DNA of 64,000 nt from Thunnus maccoyii (Eukaryota; Chordata; Actinopteri; Scombriformes; Scombridae), in the NCBI RefSeq assembly GCF_910596095.1, contig NC_056550.1:27858699-27922698 (forward strand), given 5' to 3'. Each line of letters starts with the position of its first letter. The first letter of the stretch is position 1. The notes under the pieces are model-generated. The model saw only the letters and a list, made by a program, of their open reading frames with translations. It searched no databases and was not told the origin of the DNA. The translations under genes and the position numbers were made by a program. This document shows, piece after piece, positions 42,586-60,883 of this stretch.

Positions 42586-42741
42586 GGTTTAGCATTAGCC
42601 CGTTTACATTATTTCCCATTTTACTGAAGGCCTCTAAAAAACAAATCAGAGACCACAGGGCGGCCCCCGGACCCAAGTTGTGAACACCACTGAACAGCTA
42701 ACTATGCTAGTTAGCTCAATGCTAAGTGTAGCATTTCTTAC

Positions 42742-43200
42742 CGCGGCTTATTGTGGTTCCGCTCCGGACCGAAAAACAACTGTTAGCAGCCGAGCTAGCG
42801 AGCCTCAATCCTCATAGCCCGGGTTTCCTCACGGCAGATGATCAACACGACGTTTGCTCCATTTCCACAGGCGTTCCTCCGGATGTTTAGAGAGTATAAA
42901 TTGGTTAACGGCGGCTCGTTCAGCTGGGTCAAATGGAAACTTTGAGCTCGCCAGTTGCCTCTCTAACGGTTACTAGCCTGAGCTAATTGACTAGCTTTGC
43001 TTTAAACGTTAACGGTGGCTCTTCTGCGGGGTGTGGCTGCTGTTTCTCCGCGGTGTCGCACGTCCAAGCATACTGCCCCGTCAAACCTTCCTTTTAAATT
43101 ATACCCTTAAAATTCAAGCTAAAATCTGCGCCCCGTCCCTCCAGGCTGGACTTGTTCCTGACACCGTTTTTGTTCTTGCTAAGCACAAGATGGCACAGAC
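42742..43200 (-). promoter_or_regulatory. taok2: Probable taok2 non-coding first exon and promoter
   Basis: The minus strand has a good donor CCGCG|GTAAGAAA with the exon ending at 42742. Upstream on the - strand the DNA becomes GC-richer, TATA-less, with a GC box (GGGGCGGG on +, near 43206-43213) and ETS-like TTCCGG near 43247. The first translated exon begins at an acceptor at 34833, nine bases before its ATG, so a separate 5' UTR exon is required. The position is inferred. Confidence 0.45.
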
Positions 43201-43249
43201 TCGGTGGGGCGGGACTCGAGCGCTGACCGGAAAATGATTTGTTCTGTTT

Positions 43250-44780
43250 CCGGTGAGGTTTCCGCTTCACAAATAAAATGGTATAAATAAACAGACCTAG
43301 ATAACATTAAAGGCCCCTTCCACTCAAAAATCTGTTTTTCTTCTTGTTCCTACAGTTGAATGTTTGAGCTACACTGTGCAAGCCAAGTTTATTTGTACAG
43401 CACATTTCAACAACAAGGCAAAGTGCTTTACATAGAGCATAAAAGGCATCTAGACAGAATATATAAGCAGCACAAGGCAATGTAAAACAACATTTAAATA
43501 CAATCAAAAAGTGTTAAATTTGGAAATAAAAAGAAGCTAATATATAATAAGACAGATAAAACAGGAGAATAAAAGTTACAGTGCAGTGTAAGATATTAAC
43601 CCTCAAATTTGGTTTAATTAAATGCAAACAGAAAAGTCTTCAGCTGTGATTTAAAAGAACTGAGAGTTGCTGCAGACCTGCAGTTCTCTGGGAGTTTGTT
43701 CCAGATATGTGGAGCATAAAAACTGAACGCTGCTTCTCCATGTTTAGTTTTGACTCTGGGGACAGAAGGCAGACCTGATCCAGACCACCTGAACTACAAA
43801 CTAGTTGTGATGTCAAAAATCCTGCTTGTAGGTTCACATGTTAAACTGAGATTTAAGGTGAGCTCAGAGAAACTTTCCTCCTTCAGCAGATTAATGTGAA
43901 AACAAACATACATCATTCTGCACAGGGAAGAGAACAACATCCAACTCAAAGAACAAGAAGAAAAACATGTTTTTGAGTGGAGGGAAGCTTTAAAATAGCA
44001 ACATTTTACATATTAAATAGCTTAAAAAAATCAAAATTATTGGTTCAGATTTAGAAGCTCTTTTTGCAGAATATCTCTGGAATCATCTGTCCACAATAAA
44101 ACTTTGTCATTTGAGACATTAAAATTGTTACTTTAAACATTAGAGTAAAAACACAGTAGAAGTTTTCAGCCATTTTTATGTCAGCACCACCACTGGGGTC
44201 AAATTACTCACTTGTGTTACTCACAGGTAAACTAAACCATGTAACCTGCACAATATATTGCTTTTCTGCTTTTACTTCTTAGCATTTATTCCTTGTCATT
44301 TGGCTGGTTTTTGTCCCTGATTCATTGTCAAGAGACACTTTAAGATACTAGTTGTTGAGATCCCCAGTAAACAAAATATTAATTGATGACAGGACAATTT
44401 TTAAAACTGATTGAAAATCCATTTCTCCTTTAAAAAAAGAGTCAGATAGGTAAGAGGCTCCAAACTGTAAAAAGCAAAGAAACAATCTACCAAAGCTTGA
44501 GTGAAAGTGCGACATCTAAAGGCAGTTCTATGTACTGCACTGCTTTTTGGAGGTACATTTTTTTCTTCGCAGTATATTCACTCCCACATGTTTATCTCTG
44601 TCTGTAATAGAGCTCATCCCCTCTTATAATCTGGTTATTATCAGTAGCAGTAGTAGGTTTTATGATTTTATCTAATTCAACCAAGGACATTCTGAGGACT
44701 CAATATTTAAAATGCACTGTCAACTAAACTGATAACATGAAAACCAGGAAAATAAAACCAAAGAGCATGTAAAGATTGAT
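43250..44780. other. Spacer between taok2 5' end and hsp70 3' end
   Basis: No gene. 43375-43900 is a dispersed repeat (GTTTATTTGTACAGCACATT, AAAGTGCTTTACATAGAG, then CTCTGGGAGTTTGTTCCAGA). Short relatives of its start lie at 49235-49330 and 56565-56640. Confidence 0.5.
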
Positions 44781-44792
44781 TTAATAATCATA

Positions 44793-44798
44793 TTTATT
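44793..44798 (-). terminator. hsp70: Poly(A) signal for hsp70
   Basis: AATAAA on the - strand (context GCAATAAATATG), about 740 bp after the hsp70 stop, so the 3' UTR would be near 44780-45536. Confidence 0.5.
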
Positions 44799-45536
44799 GC
44801 AAAGTCCAGCAATGCAAAAATTAAAAAACATTTCAAAGAGTAAGTTCTCAAAACTTTTATGACTGTTTAACCTCTACATCAGTGCTAGGCCAACAGCAGC
44901 CCTACAGCAAACTTTTTTGGCCCCCTGATGAAAGTTTTGACTTTTATAGTTTACATCAAAAGTTTCACATCATTTCTCATAAATCTCCTGTTGATAACAA
45001 AATAAACACAATACTCCTGTAAATCCACATTATTGTAATATAACCATGTCACAGCTAATACTGTCCCCACACCAGGAGAAGCATTAAAACTATGGCTGTG
45101 CCATACTATTTGAACAGTGAATCGTGCTGAAATTAAGTTACACTAGAAAATCAAGTTTGATGTGTGAATTCTATAACTTCCGCCTGTTGGACCAGAATAG
45201 ATTTGTTCTTCACAAACAAATGGTTGGAAGTTGAACATACATGGTGTGTTGATGAAGTTTTTCCCCCCATCAGATAGTCCTTAACAGTGTTATAAATCTA
45301 TTTTGTTCTTAAATGAATTAAAAGAAATAAACAAAACATAGGACTGTGTTTCCACTGAACTGTTTAACATCCCTGCATTGAAAGGTCCTGTAAACACATT
45401 AAAAAGGCCACTTCTTTAACCTAATTGCTGACCCCTGCTCTACATCACATACAATAAGGACATTAAATTTACAAACAGAAGGTATAATATAAACTTAACA
45501 GTTCCAGTGATTGTAGTGTCCATATTAAAGGCCACT

Positions 45537-47456
45537 TTAGTCCACTTCCTCAATGGTGGGCCCCTGGGAGCCAGCTCGTGCCTGCTGTCCACAGCTGCCT
45601 GCAGGCATTCCTCCCTGATACAACTTGCTGATGACGGGGTTACACACTTTCTCCAGCTCTTTCTGCTGGTGTTGGTACTCCTCTTTATCAGCCAGCTGGT
45701 TGTTCTCTAGCCAGCTGATGGTCTCGTCACACTTCTCAATCACCTTCTTCTGGTCTTCCTCGCTGATTTTGCCCTTTATGTTCTCGTCCTGCACACTGCT
45801 CTTCATGTTGAAGGTGTAGGACTCCAGCGAGTTCTTGGCAGCAATTTTGTCCCTCTGAAGCTCATCCTCAGCTTTGTATTTTTCACCGTCCTGCACCATC
45901 CTCTCGATCTCTTCTTTGCTCAATCGGCCCTTATCGTTGGTGATGGTGATCTTGTTCTCTTTGCCAGTGCTTTTGTCCACCGCCGACACGTTCAAAATGC
46001 CGTTGGCGTCAATGTCGAAGGTGACCTCGATCTGTGGGACCCCTCGAGGAGCAGGTAGGAGTCCTGTCAGCTCAAACTTGCCCAGCAGATTGTTGTCTTT
46101 GGTCATGGCTCTCTCCCCTTCGTAGACTTGGATGAGGACCCCGGGCTGGTTGTCAGAGTAGGTGGTGAAGGTCTGGGTTTGTTTAGTGGGGATGGTGGTG
46201 TTGCGTTTAATCAGGGATGTCATGACTCCTCCGGCTGTCTCGATACCCAGGGACAGAGGCGCCACATCCAGCAGCAGCAGATCCTGAACGTTGCCTGAGG
46301 TATCACCTGAGAGAATGGCGGCCTGGACGGCGGCACCGTAAGCCACCGCCTCGTCTGGGTTGATGCTCTTGTTCAGCTCCCTGCCATTGAAGAAATCCTG
46401 CAGGAGTTTCTGGATTTTGGGGATTCGAGTGGAGCCTCCAACCAGGACGATGTCGTGAATCTGTCCCTTGTCCATTTTGGCATCCCTCAGGGCTTTCTCC
46501 ACTGGCTCTAATGTTCCCCTGAACAGGTCAGAGCACAGCTCCTCGAAGCGAGCCCTGGTGATGGAGGTGTAGAAGTCAACACCCTCAAACAGAGAGTCGA
46601 TCTCAATGCTGGCCTGGGAGCTGGAGGACAGGGTTCTCTTGGCCCTCTCACAAGCTGTGCGCAGCCTCCTCAATGCTCTCTTGTTATGACTGATGTCCTT
46701 CTTGTGTTTCCTCTTGAACTCCTCCACAAAATGGTTGACCATGCGGTTGTCAAAGTCTTCTCCACCCAGGTGAGTGTCTCCAGCTGTGGCTTTGACCTCA
46801 AAGATACCGTCTTCGATTGTCAGGATGGACACGTCAAAGGTGCCTCCGCCCAGGTCAAAGATCAGGACGTTACGTTCTGCTGACTTGCCTTTGTCCAGAC
46901 CGTATGCAATGGCAGCTGCTGTGGGCTCGTTGATGATCCTCAGGACATTCAGTCCTGCAATGACGCCTGCGTCTTTAGTGGCCTGACGCTGTGAGTCGTT
47001 GAAGTATGCTGGGACTGTAATGACTGCGTTGGACACCGTTTGGCCGAGGTAGGCCTCAGCAATCTCCTTCATCTTCACCAGGACCATGGAGGAGACCTCC
47101 TCAGGGTTGAAGGTTTTGTTCTCCCCTTTGTATTCCACTTGAATTTTTGGCTTCCCTCCATCTCCGACCACCTTGAAGGGCCAGTGCTTCATGTCTGCCT
47201 GCACCACTGGCTCATCAAACTTTCTTCCAATCAGTCGTTTGGCATCAAATACAGTGTTGCTGGGATTCAAAGCCACCTGGTTCTTGGCTGCGTCCCCGAT
47301 CAGCCTCTCTGTGTCCGTGAACGCCACATAGCTGGGGGTGGTCCTGTTGCCCTGGTCATTGGCGATGATTTCTACTTTTCCATGCTGGAAAACCCCCACA
47401 CAGGAGTAGGTGGTACCCAGGTCAATGCCGATAGCTACACCTTTAGCTGCAGACAT
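45537..47456 (-). CDS. hsp70: Cytosolic heat-shock protein 70 (inducible type)
   Basis: An ATP-driven chaperone of the cytosol and nucleus, working with J-proteins and nucleotide-exchange factors. A single uninterrupted 639-codon ORF. The nucleotide-binding domain (about 1-385) has [42 protein letters not shown] and [13 protein letters not shown]. The interdomain linker is [13 protein letters not shown], followed by the substrate-binding domain and helical lid, and a C-terminal EEVD that binds TPR co-chaperones. There is no signal peptide or KDEL, which excludes BiP, and EEVD excludes mitochondrial HSPA9. The intronless coding region and heat-shock elements upstream indicate an inducible hsp70 rather than hspa8, whose coding region has introns. 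Exact paralogue naming is uncertain. Confidence 0.95.
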   Translation of the reverse strand: MSAAKGVAIGIDLGTTYSCVGVFQHGKVEIIANDQGNRTTPSYVAFTDTERLIGDAAKNQVALNPSNTVFDAKRLIGRKFDEPVVQADMKHWPFKVVGDGGKPKIQVEYKGENKTFNPEEVSSMVLVKMKEIAEAYLGQTVSNAVITVPAYFNDSQRQATKDAGVIAGLNVLRIINEPTAAAIAYGLDKGKSAERNVLIFDLGGGTFDVSILTIEDGIFEVKATAGDTHLGGEDFDNRMVNHFVEEFKRKHKKDISHNKRALRRLRTACERAKRTLSSSSQASIEIDSLFEGVDFYTSITRARFEELCSDLFRGTLEPVEKALRDAKMDKGQIHDIVLVGGSTRIPKIQKLLQDFFNGRELNKSINPDEAVAYGAAVQAAILSGDTSGNVQDLLLLDVAPLSLGIETAGGVMTSLIKRNTTIPTKQTQTFTTYSDNQPGVLIQVYEGERAMTKDNNLLGKFELTGLLPAPRGVPQIEVTFDIDANGILNVSAVDKSTGKENKITITNDKGRLSKEEIERMVQDGEKYKAEDELQRDKIAAKNSLESYTFNMKSSVQDENIKGKISEEDQKKVIEKCDETISWLENNQLADKEEYQHQQKELEKVCNPVISKLYQGGMPAGSCGQQARAGSQGPTIEEVD

Positions 47457-48363
47457 CTTGGTTGTTTTGAATTTGTGTCCTAAAGATGCAGAGACAGAAA
47501 TTAGAAAGTGAAATTAGAAAAGTAACATAACATACATCAGTGTTCAGCCAGCAGCTGAACTGGAATTCTGAATTAATCATTAATGTGTTGCTCATCCCCA
47601 AACATCCCTTTTGACATCAGTATGTAATGTCATAAAAAGAGAAATCATACATCAAAATACTGCATCAGTTGATTATCTGGTATTATGGCTTTTTTGGCTC
47701 ATTTTTACAAATACTGAGTCTATTTTAAACATATCTGTGACATTTTATTCACCAAAAGTTGTTCAGATTTTTCTAACTCTATCATTCCTTACAGCCCAGA
47801 TTCCCCTCTGTCCTCCAGCAGGCTGTTTAGGGGGCAATTTACATAAATTTAGCATTATTGCTCAGAATTATCATAGCTTCTCTTTAAAGTGGATTACAGC
47901 AAGGCTGAGATTTTGAGGAAACATCAATGATTGGTGGAAATTCTTAAAATGAGTTTCATAGAACTGTACATTAATCTAACCAAAGCAGCCTAAAATTGAC
48001 AATTTTCCATATGGAGTTTGGTTGAACAGAACAGATTCTATTAAATCAAACGTATTTATATTCTAAAACTCTGGAATACAGCAATGCCGACATTTCAAGA
48101 AAACATCAGTGATTACTGGAAATTCTTAAAATGAGTTTCAAAGGACTGTACATCAATCTGATGACCAAAGTAGCTGAAAATTTTACAGTTGTCAAATTGA
48201 GTTTCTTAGCGGCATTTTAACATTAACAGATATATTTTAAAACTCTAAAAACAGTAAGGTAAAGTAAGGTACTTACTCTCGTTGAAAGATGAGGATATGG
48301 CGATGATGGAAGAGGTTACTGTCCTGCTGTGTCGTTCTTCTTGCCGGTTTTCTTGTTGACCGT
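47457..48363 (-). other. hsp70: hsp70 5' UTR exon and single intron
   Basis: On the - strand an acceptor CATCTTTAG|GACAC puts the start of exon 2 at 47479, 23 bases before the ATG. A strong donor GAGA|GTAAGT ends exon 1 at 48277. The intron is therefore 47480-48276. Exon 1 runs from about 48277 to a transcription start near 48360, placed about 30 bp below the TATA box. Confidence 0.7.
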
Positions 48364-48391
48364 CTCAATGCTGCTGGTAACCGTCATTTCA

Positions 48392-48535
48392 TATTTATAC
48401 TGTTCGCGTGCCCCTCTAGTTACTTCTCGAGCTTTCCCGAGTTTCTCGTCCAATCACAGAGCTCAGCGCCGGTGACTCATCGTGATGACGCAGAACGGGG
48501 GCGTGGTCTCAGAAGTTTCTACCAGCTTCTGGACT
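48392..48535 (-). promoter_or_regulatory. hsp70: hsp70 heat-shock promoter
   Basis: TATAAATA on the - strand at 48392-48399. CCAAT at 48450-48454 (+ strand). Two heat-shock-element clusters of 5-bp units: 48424-48441 (TTC-GAG-TTC-GAG) and 48512-48529 (GAA-TTC-CCA-TTC). A CRE-like TGATGACG lies at about 48483-48490. This is the expected array for HSF1 control. Confidence 0.8.
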
Positions 48536-50029
48536 CAATGAGAAATCCCGAGAACAAACTCGACGGTTTAAAAAACAACAAAACACATAAAATTCAGAAT
48601 AAATCGAGCGGGACAGAATAAATATGGACAGATTAAACAGAAAAAACAGTTAAGTTTCTTAATTTAATGAAGCAAACGTATCGGATTGATTAATCTCTGT
48701 TAAAACATTAGTAATGGTCCAATCACTCCATTTAAATGTACAATTCATATTTTAATAATTTAGTAGGGACTAGATTACTTTAATGCCGAAATTTCGAGAG
48801 GAGAATAATGATTTATCAAAACTTTCTAAAGAAGGTTGTAGATTAACGACCAAAACAACCTAAAATGGAGAGTTTCTTATGGTGAAAGGTTTATTTTACC
48901 ACAAGAAAACACCTGGTAGCGGTATTTATTCCAATATCTACGCTGATCCAACATTAAAATTGATTTTCGTAATTTGTGTTGTCACTCATAGATAACATCA
49001 GACAACAATAATATTTTTAAATGCTGTTAAATGTATCTTTTACTAATATTGTGTATACACAGGAGTAACAAGGATTTTCAATTAGCCTATGATCATTTAC
49101 ACAAATTATGTTTCATCTAACAGTCAATCTCTTCAATTATGTGATTACAGCTCTAATTTATGTAGACAAAAAATACCGATTGCTTTATCTTGCATAAATC
49201 TCTTTATCTGTATATTTAATTAGGCTACAGATATGATCAATCAAATTCAAACTTTATTTGCACCATTTCATACAAAGGCAGTTCAAAGTGCTTTACATAA
49301 TAATTCATACACATTCAGTACATACACACTTAACATGTACTGTGAGTCCCTTTCAGAAAATGCTTGGCTGAATAAAAAGGTCTTTAATTTGCTTTGAAAA
49401 TGGCAGATATACTGTAGTTATTAGCTTTACATTGTCTTGTTTGAAATCTCAAAATAACTTACTACTACTACTTTTGTTTATTATTTCAAGACTTGAGGTC
49501 GCAACTAAGACAAATCCCAGATTAGACTGTTTCCATGGTCAGAGGACACTCTACAACCCCGATAACACACTGGTTATGTGATATTTGGAAATGAGGCAGG
49601 ATGTTTAAATGTAAAAGTGTGTCTCTAGTGAACTAACATTTAATTAAGTAACTTCTTCCACCACTGGCTACTATTTGTACTGTTTTACATGATTATAGCA
49701 TTTTTCAAATTATTGTGATAATTGTGAGTTTGCAGCATTTCTTCTCAGTGTCTCGGGGTTTGCTGTCTGCCACATTTTTGCTCTTTATATTTAATATGAA
49801 ATTTAAACTGAGAATAACTCCCTTTGATTACAGCAAGAAAAACAAGTGTCAGTATTCATTTGGGCAGTTGACTAGTTTTTTAGGACTGACTTGAAAAATT
49901 GTGAAACTCTGTTACAGGTCACAGGTGACGTCAGTCTTGGGGGCTTCAGTCTTTAGAGCTCAAAACAGGAACATCAGCAACACTCAGGGCCCCAAAAGTC
50001 CAGGTCTGACCCTGCTGGCAGCTATATTC

Positions 50030-50497
50030 AGTAGGAAGAAGTATTCAGATTTTTGGACTTTTTCTCTAATCTTTGATTTTTGCTGAAATATTGGATCATT
50101 TGAACATTTATTGAAATGAAAGCATGTGAGAAGTTTAGAGGGAAAAATCACTATTTGGTGGAGCTGTTAACAACTCATAGACATGTGAAATGTGACCCCG
50201 ACTACACACTGCTTTTTGTAAGACGTCAAAAGCCAAAAAGGTTGGAAACCACTGGTTTCATCTTTAACAATGTGTTGTATTTTAAAAGATTGTTATATTA
50301 TCCATTGTGTCAAATCTTCATCTGAAAAGTAACTAAAGCTGTCAAATAAATGTAGTGGAGTAGAAAGTACAATATTTCCCTCTGAAATGTAGAAAGTAGC
50401 ATCACATGGAAATACTCAAGTAAAGTACAAGTACCTCAAAACTGTACTTAAGTACAATACTTGAGTAAATGAATTTAGTTACTTTTCCATCACTGGC
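50030..50497 (+). mobile_element. Internally deleted MITE copy (CAGTGGTGGAA family)
   Basis: Begins near GGAAGAAGTATTCAG, jumps directly to TTTTTGGACTTTTTCTC, and ends TTACTTTTCCATCACTG. Lacks the GGGGCCCGACCCC block. Close to the copies at 38328, 41095 and 61214. Confidence 0.65.
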
Positions 50498-50520
50498 TGT
50501 ATTTACATATGTTTATACAG

Positions 50521-50660
50521 CAGGGTGTGTGTGTCATGTGAAGTGTCATCGTAGACAAAGCATGACAGCAACACACTGCACCTTAGAGGACGGAGGGTTT
50601 AGCAGAGTCAGTGTCGTCTGCCCAGTCTTTTGTCTGCAACCAGTAACACCTGTATTCAGT
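50521..50660 (+). repeat. Upstream duplicate of the protease 5' region
   Basis: Shares GTGTCATGTGAAGTGTC, AAGCATGACAG and ACACACTGCACCT with 51058-51180, about 540 bp downstream. It lacks the start codon and signal peptide exon. Suggests a local tandem duplication of promoter and 5' UTR. Confidence 0.7.
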
Positions 50661-51209
50661 TCAATCAATTAAGTCAATCCGTAAATCCATGCTCATTTAC
50701 GTCACTGATTAGTGCCTCCCAGAGCTCATTCACATCATTATTTATTATATAACAGGTATATTGTTCCGCTTTTATTGGAATTATTTTCTAAAGGTAATTT
50801 TTGTGCTGCTTTTTGTACCTCAAAATTGTACTTTACTACAATATTTGAGTAAATGTACTTAGTTACTGTCTACCACTGAATATCACAACACTGGTTCATT
50901 CGTGTGGACTCTTTCTCTTTGTTGGCTGCAGATAATTTTATTGCTTTCTTTAATGTTAAAGATGATCATGAAGAGCGGTAGGAAACACAGTAATTGAGTA
51001 AATGTACTTAGTTACAGTCCACCACTGGTTAGTTTTGGAAATGTTTGTAAAGAAGGGCGTATGTGTCATGTGAAGTGTCGCTGCAGACGAAGCATGACAG
51101 TGACACACTGCACCTGACAGGGGGGCAGGTTCAGCAGAGTCACGCCTTCCTGCTCAGATCAAATCAGTTCAACACTCCGATCTGGAGACACAGTTGGAAG
51201 AATCTCACC

Positions 51210-57134
<5,925 letters not shown>

Positions 57135-57247
57135 TGACGCCTGCAGGGTTTGTTTAGCCACTGTAAAAACCCTCCAGCTGAAGTCTTTTGGCCTCATATT
57201 TATCCTTAAATCCTGCCTAGTTTCCTGTGTTTAAGGAATTTTACAGA

Positions 57248-57253
57248 AATAAA
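57248..57253 (+). terminator. Poly(A) signal for the serine protease gene
   Basis: AATAAA in CAGAAATAAATC, 114 bp after the stop. Confidence 0.6.
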
Positions 57254-57259
57254 TCAACA

Positions 57260-60200
57260 ACAGAGAAAAGGGGACTAGTAACAAAAAATGGGACTTGATT
57301 ACAACATTTTCTTTTTTGCAGAATTTCCACTTTAGTCCATCTTGTAGTGAGTTTAATATATGGGATTTATTTACACACATTTATTTTATAAATTACTACA
57401 CATTTATGGAGCCTTATTATAGTATTTAATTATAATCAATTCATAAATGTACCTGTTTTTAAAAAAGCTGTTATGCAAAATAATTAACATTTAATTTAAA
57501 TGATGCATAATTAAATATCAAATCATTTAGAGCAACTTCTGCCAAGCAACAGCAACAGCGGCCTCTGCTGCCATGAGTGGTAATTACAGGACAAGCAGTG
57601 AAGGCACCGCACTATTCTAACGTGAAGGAACAACATTTGAAGGGAAACAGACTTAAAAGTGTAGCCTGAGCAGAACATTTAGCAGAGAGAACTGGAGCTA
57701 CATTCAGGTAACTACTGTTTCTCACAGCTGAGTTATGTAGTGCAAGAAGAGGTGTTTTAGAGAGGCGCCATTCTGCCTGTTACAAGTCAGTGTGCCATCA
57801 AAATGATTTTGAAACTGTTATTTTGGTGGCAAGATGTTGTTTTAAAGACATGTAATCAAGGTGCCACCAAAAATTAATTAATGAAACACGAGTAAAACTT
57901 TTCAATTTCAAAATCTTTCTAAAATGATGAATAATTTAAAGACAGAATAAGTAAATTATTAATGAATACATTATCTTTGTATTTTGTACTTTCTAAGATT
58001 TATAATGCATTGTTTAAACCAGTTTTTTTTATTAAGTAATATTATTTTTTTTTTATTGGTGAATTGATTATAATTAAACACTAAACATTTGTAATTATTT
58101 TTGGCACACTTCAGACTCCGTACACAGAGTCTATTAAAGCCCTTAATCAAATGTTGACTTTTAGCTGTTTTGTACTCAAAAGCCGGAGTATTTAATTCTG
58201 TTAAGTTTGAATTTTCTGGGTTTTTTTTTCTTTATTTCCACTGAAGGTGAATTTTAGAAGTTGAACTTGAACCTGTGAAATGACAGAAGTGATGGTGAAT
58301 CTCTCTCTTCTGAAACAATTTCTGTCTGCAAATGATGCACTAAGCACCTGCGACTTTTACACATAACATACATGACGTATATATCTGAATCATTATGTAA
58401 AAGAATGATAAACATTTACATAATTATTCATTTGAGGGGTTGACAAAATATTGGAAACACCTTAATGAACTTTTCAGTGACACACTGAACAGTATCTCAG
58501 GATTAATTACAGAGCTGTTAAAACTGGATCACATTTATTTGCACTGTACAGTGTTCCTCTGTCAGGTATTCTAGTGTAAGTAAAGCTTTTATTTTTTTTA
58601 AAATAATAACACTAAATAACATTTCTATAACTGACCTTTTTTTCATTGTATTGTACTGTACCATAACACACATACACACATGATTATCAGGTTGCATTGT
58701 GGGTAATGTAGGCACCAGGTTTTGACAAGAAAGAAGATTGTATGAAATAAAATATCTCTGGTTCTGCTGCATCGATTTTGATCCTTTTAAAAACTGTCCA
58801 TCATGAGTCCCACAGTTTTATAGGAGTGCAATGATAAATTAAAGGTGAAGTGCCGGTTTCAGTATCGCTTCTATTAAAGCAGCCATAATTTATATATTTT
58901 TCACAATGCATGAACATGACAATGCGTAATGAATGAATGATGAACCTACAGAGAATTATCAGAGACTCTGCAGCTCCTCTCGGCTTTACGGAGCTTTATA
59001 GTGAGTTTCAGCTCATTGTTTATCTGTCCAGCTGCAACTTTACTGTTTTGGTTCACTCTCAGCGTCTCATAGCGTCGTTTTGGACTGCAGCAGGCAGCTG
59101 TTTTCAGAGAAAAAGCTGTAAAAAGCCGCCGTACACAACCTGCTCAGCACCAAACAGCAAACAGACACAGTTAGCTGTAGACTAGCTGGTGAATGTAATT
59201 TAATGGTCAAGTTTAAGACTCAAATCTTTAGTCTGGTTAGAGTTTGAGTGCAGGATTTTTACATATAAATGGACTTCTGTTACATTCAAGCCAAACGAGT
59301 TCAAACAATGCTGATTAAGTCTATCAATGCCAGACTTAAGTCCAGACAAAACTCTGTATTTCACAGTATACTGGAGTTTTTAATCTGGTGTCTGTGGTGA
59401 CATTCCAACACTGGCGCACCAATAGTGTTTTACGTCAACCGGCAATGGGCTGAAGGGGGGAGCAACAGTAGTGACAGAGAAGGCTTCAGCAGCTAGGAGA
59501 ATGGCAGGCGAGCCTGTGGGCATAATCATAAGCACATGTCGCCATTGTTTGTGTAATTACTCTCACTGTCAGAAGGGGGAGACAAAAGTTCCACTCTGGT
59601 GCTTTAAGACAGCAGATAAGATTATGGGAACATCCTCACTTCACTCCCCGAGATATTATTGAACAGTCGACTATTCAGCAGGCCAATAGAATTTTATCTG
59701 ACCCCTCTCATGTGTCAAATCAATTATTATTAGTATTATTATTAACGGACAGACAGATGGAAACAGAGGCACTCAAATAACTGATGCTCTCCACTGATTT
59801 TGTGCTTTTTTTGTAAGCATGTAAAGTGAGATGTGTCTGTTTGTAATTTATTGACTAAGGTGTGCATGCTTGACATGTTTTTGTCTTTGAACTGCAATTT
59901 TTTAATAGAGTGAGTATTTTTTGTACTAATTTGCTGGTATATTTGTGTTTTTTCCTAAAATTTTCTTTATTGTGTTGTTGTTGCAGAACTTCCCTTTATC
60001 CGAGATGACTTTCTCCTGCGGCAGACAATAAAAGTGACCTTGACCTTAACATAGTGGAGCATTTAGCAGCTAAAGAGCCAGATATTTCCCTCAGGAGTTG
60101 GTAGAGAGTAAAAACAGAGCTAAAAGAGAGTGAATATTGGACTTATATTCACCAGGTGGACAGAAACACGACTCCAGATGAATAATAATGTTGCTCCGTA

Positions 60201-60880
60201 ACTGCTGGATGTGGAAATAAGCAACTGTTTGGTGACAAGTTCAACATATCAACTTAAAAACTGATGATATATCTGTTTCTGCTGCCTCCAGGTGGCCAAA
60301 AAAAGTTATTATATATTTTTTTTAACCTTTATTTAACCAGGAAGTCCTTTGACATTAAAATCTCTTTTTGGAGGGAGACCTGGCCAAGACAGCACATCAT
60401 TACAAGGTTACAAACACTATAGAATAGAACAAATGTCCAATTATTGCAGGTTTAACTTATTTATTTGTTTATCACTTTTCATACAGTAGTTGTAACTCAA
60501 GGTGCTTTACACATAAGAAAAACATTAAAAATACTGAAAATACATTAAAAACAGAAACATTAAGAATAAAACATGAAAACACATTAAAAATGAGACATTA
60601 AAGTGCACAAAGTGCAATAAACAGACATAGGTAGATGTTGGGGGGAAGTTAGTGAAAGGCCAGTTTGTACAGGTAAGTTTTTACTAACCTAATGGTGAAG
60701 AGTTCATAGTTCCCATGTTTCCTGAACGCAACACACGTTATGTGGTGTTTTCTGATTGGATGTTTTACAGGAAGCGAGAAGGCTCTCCATGCTTTGCGAT
60801 TATACCAGATATCCACTCAGATGGACAGTACAGTATTTTCTATCGAGCTGAGTTAAACTGAGGTTCAGTGGATACAGTTT
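57260..60880. other. Spacer between the protease and jmjd8-like genes
   Basis: No supported gene. 60320-60545 holds two dispersed-repeat starts (CCTTTATTTAACCAGGAAGT with GGGAGACCTGGCCAAGACAG, and CTCAAGGTGCTTTACACATA). 59990-60052 has an acceptor-like TTGTTGCAG followed by an AATAAA, but no partner exon was found. The rest is AT-rich. Confidence 0.5.
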
Positions 60881-60883
60881 TGA

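Larger units (their letters stand above)
34834..42741 (-). other. taok2: taok2 intron 1 (inferred)
   Basis: About 7.9 kb with no credible gene. It contains a full hAT-like MITE (38328-39045), a nested MITE (41095-42585), a hAT-like fragment (36770-37265), a LINE ORF2 tail in reverse (40225-40565) and an ATCGATTAAT repeat (36205-36395). The rest is AT-rich unique-looking sequence. Confidence 0.45.
48560..51050. other. Spacer between the divergent hsp70 and protease genes
   Basis: No gene seen. Contains an internally deleted MITE copy (50030-50497), MITE end fragments (50814-50880, 50985-51027), a short repeat start (49235-49330) and a diverged copy of the protease upstream region (50521-50660). 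48600-49230 is AT-rich and featureless. Confidence 0.5.

Noticed and set aside
45625-47483. Plus-strand frames over hsp70
   Set aside because: Antisense shadows of a strongly conserved coding sequence.
50116-50325. Candidate small gene MKACEKFRGKNHYLVEL..
   Set aside because: The same frame recurs in other MITE copies and is frameshifted in one, so it is repeat sequence. Kept only as a finding.
59990-60052. Possible terminal exon (TTGTTGCAG acceptor then AATAAA)
   Set aside because: No upstream exon or coding frame fits. Such tails also occur at LINE ends.
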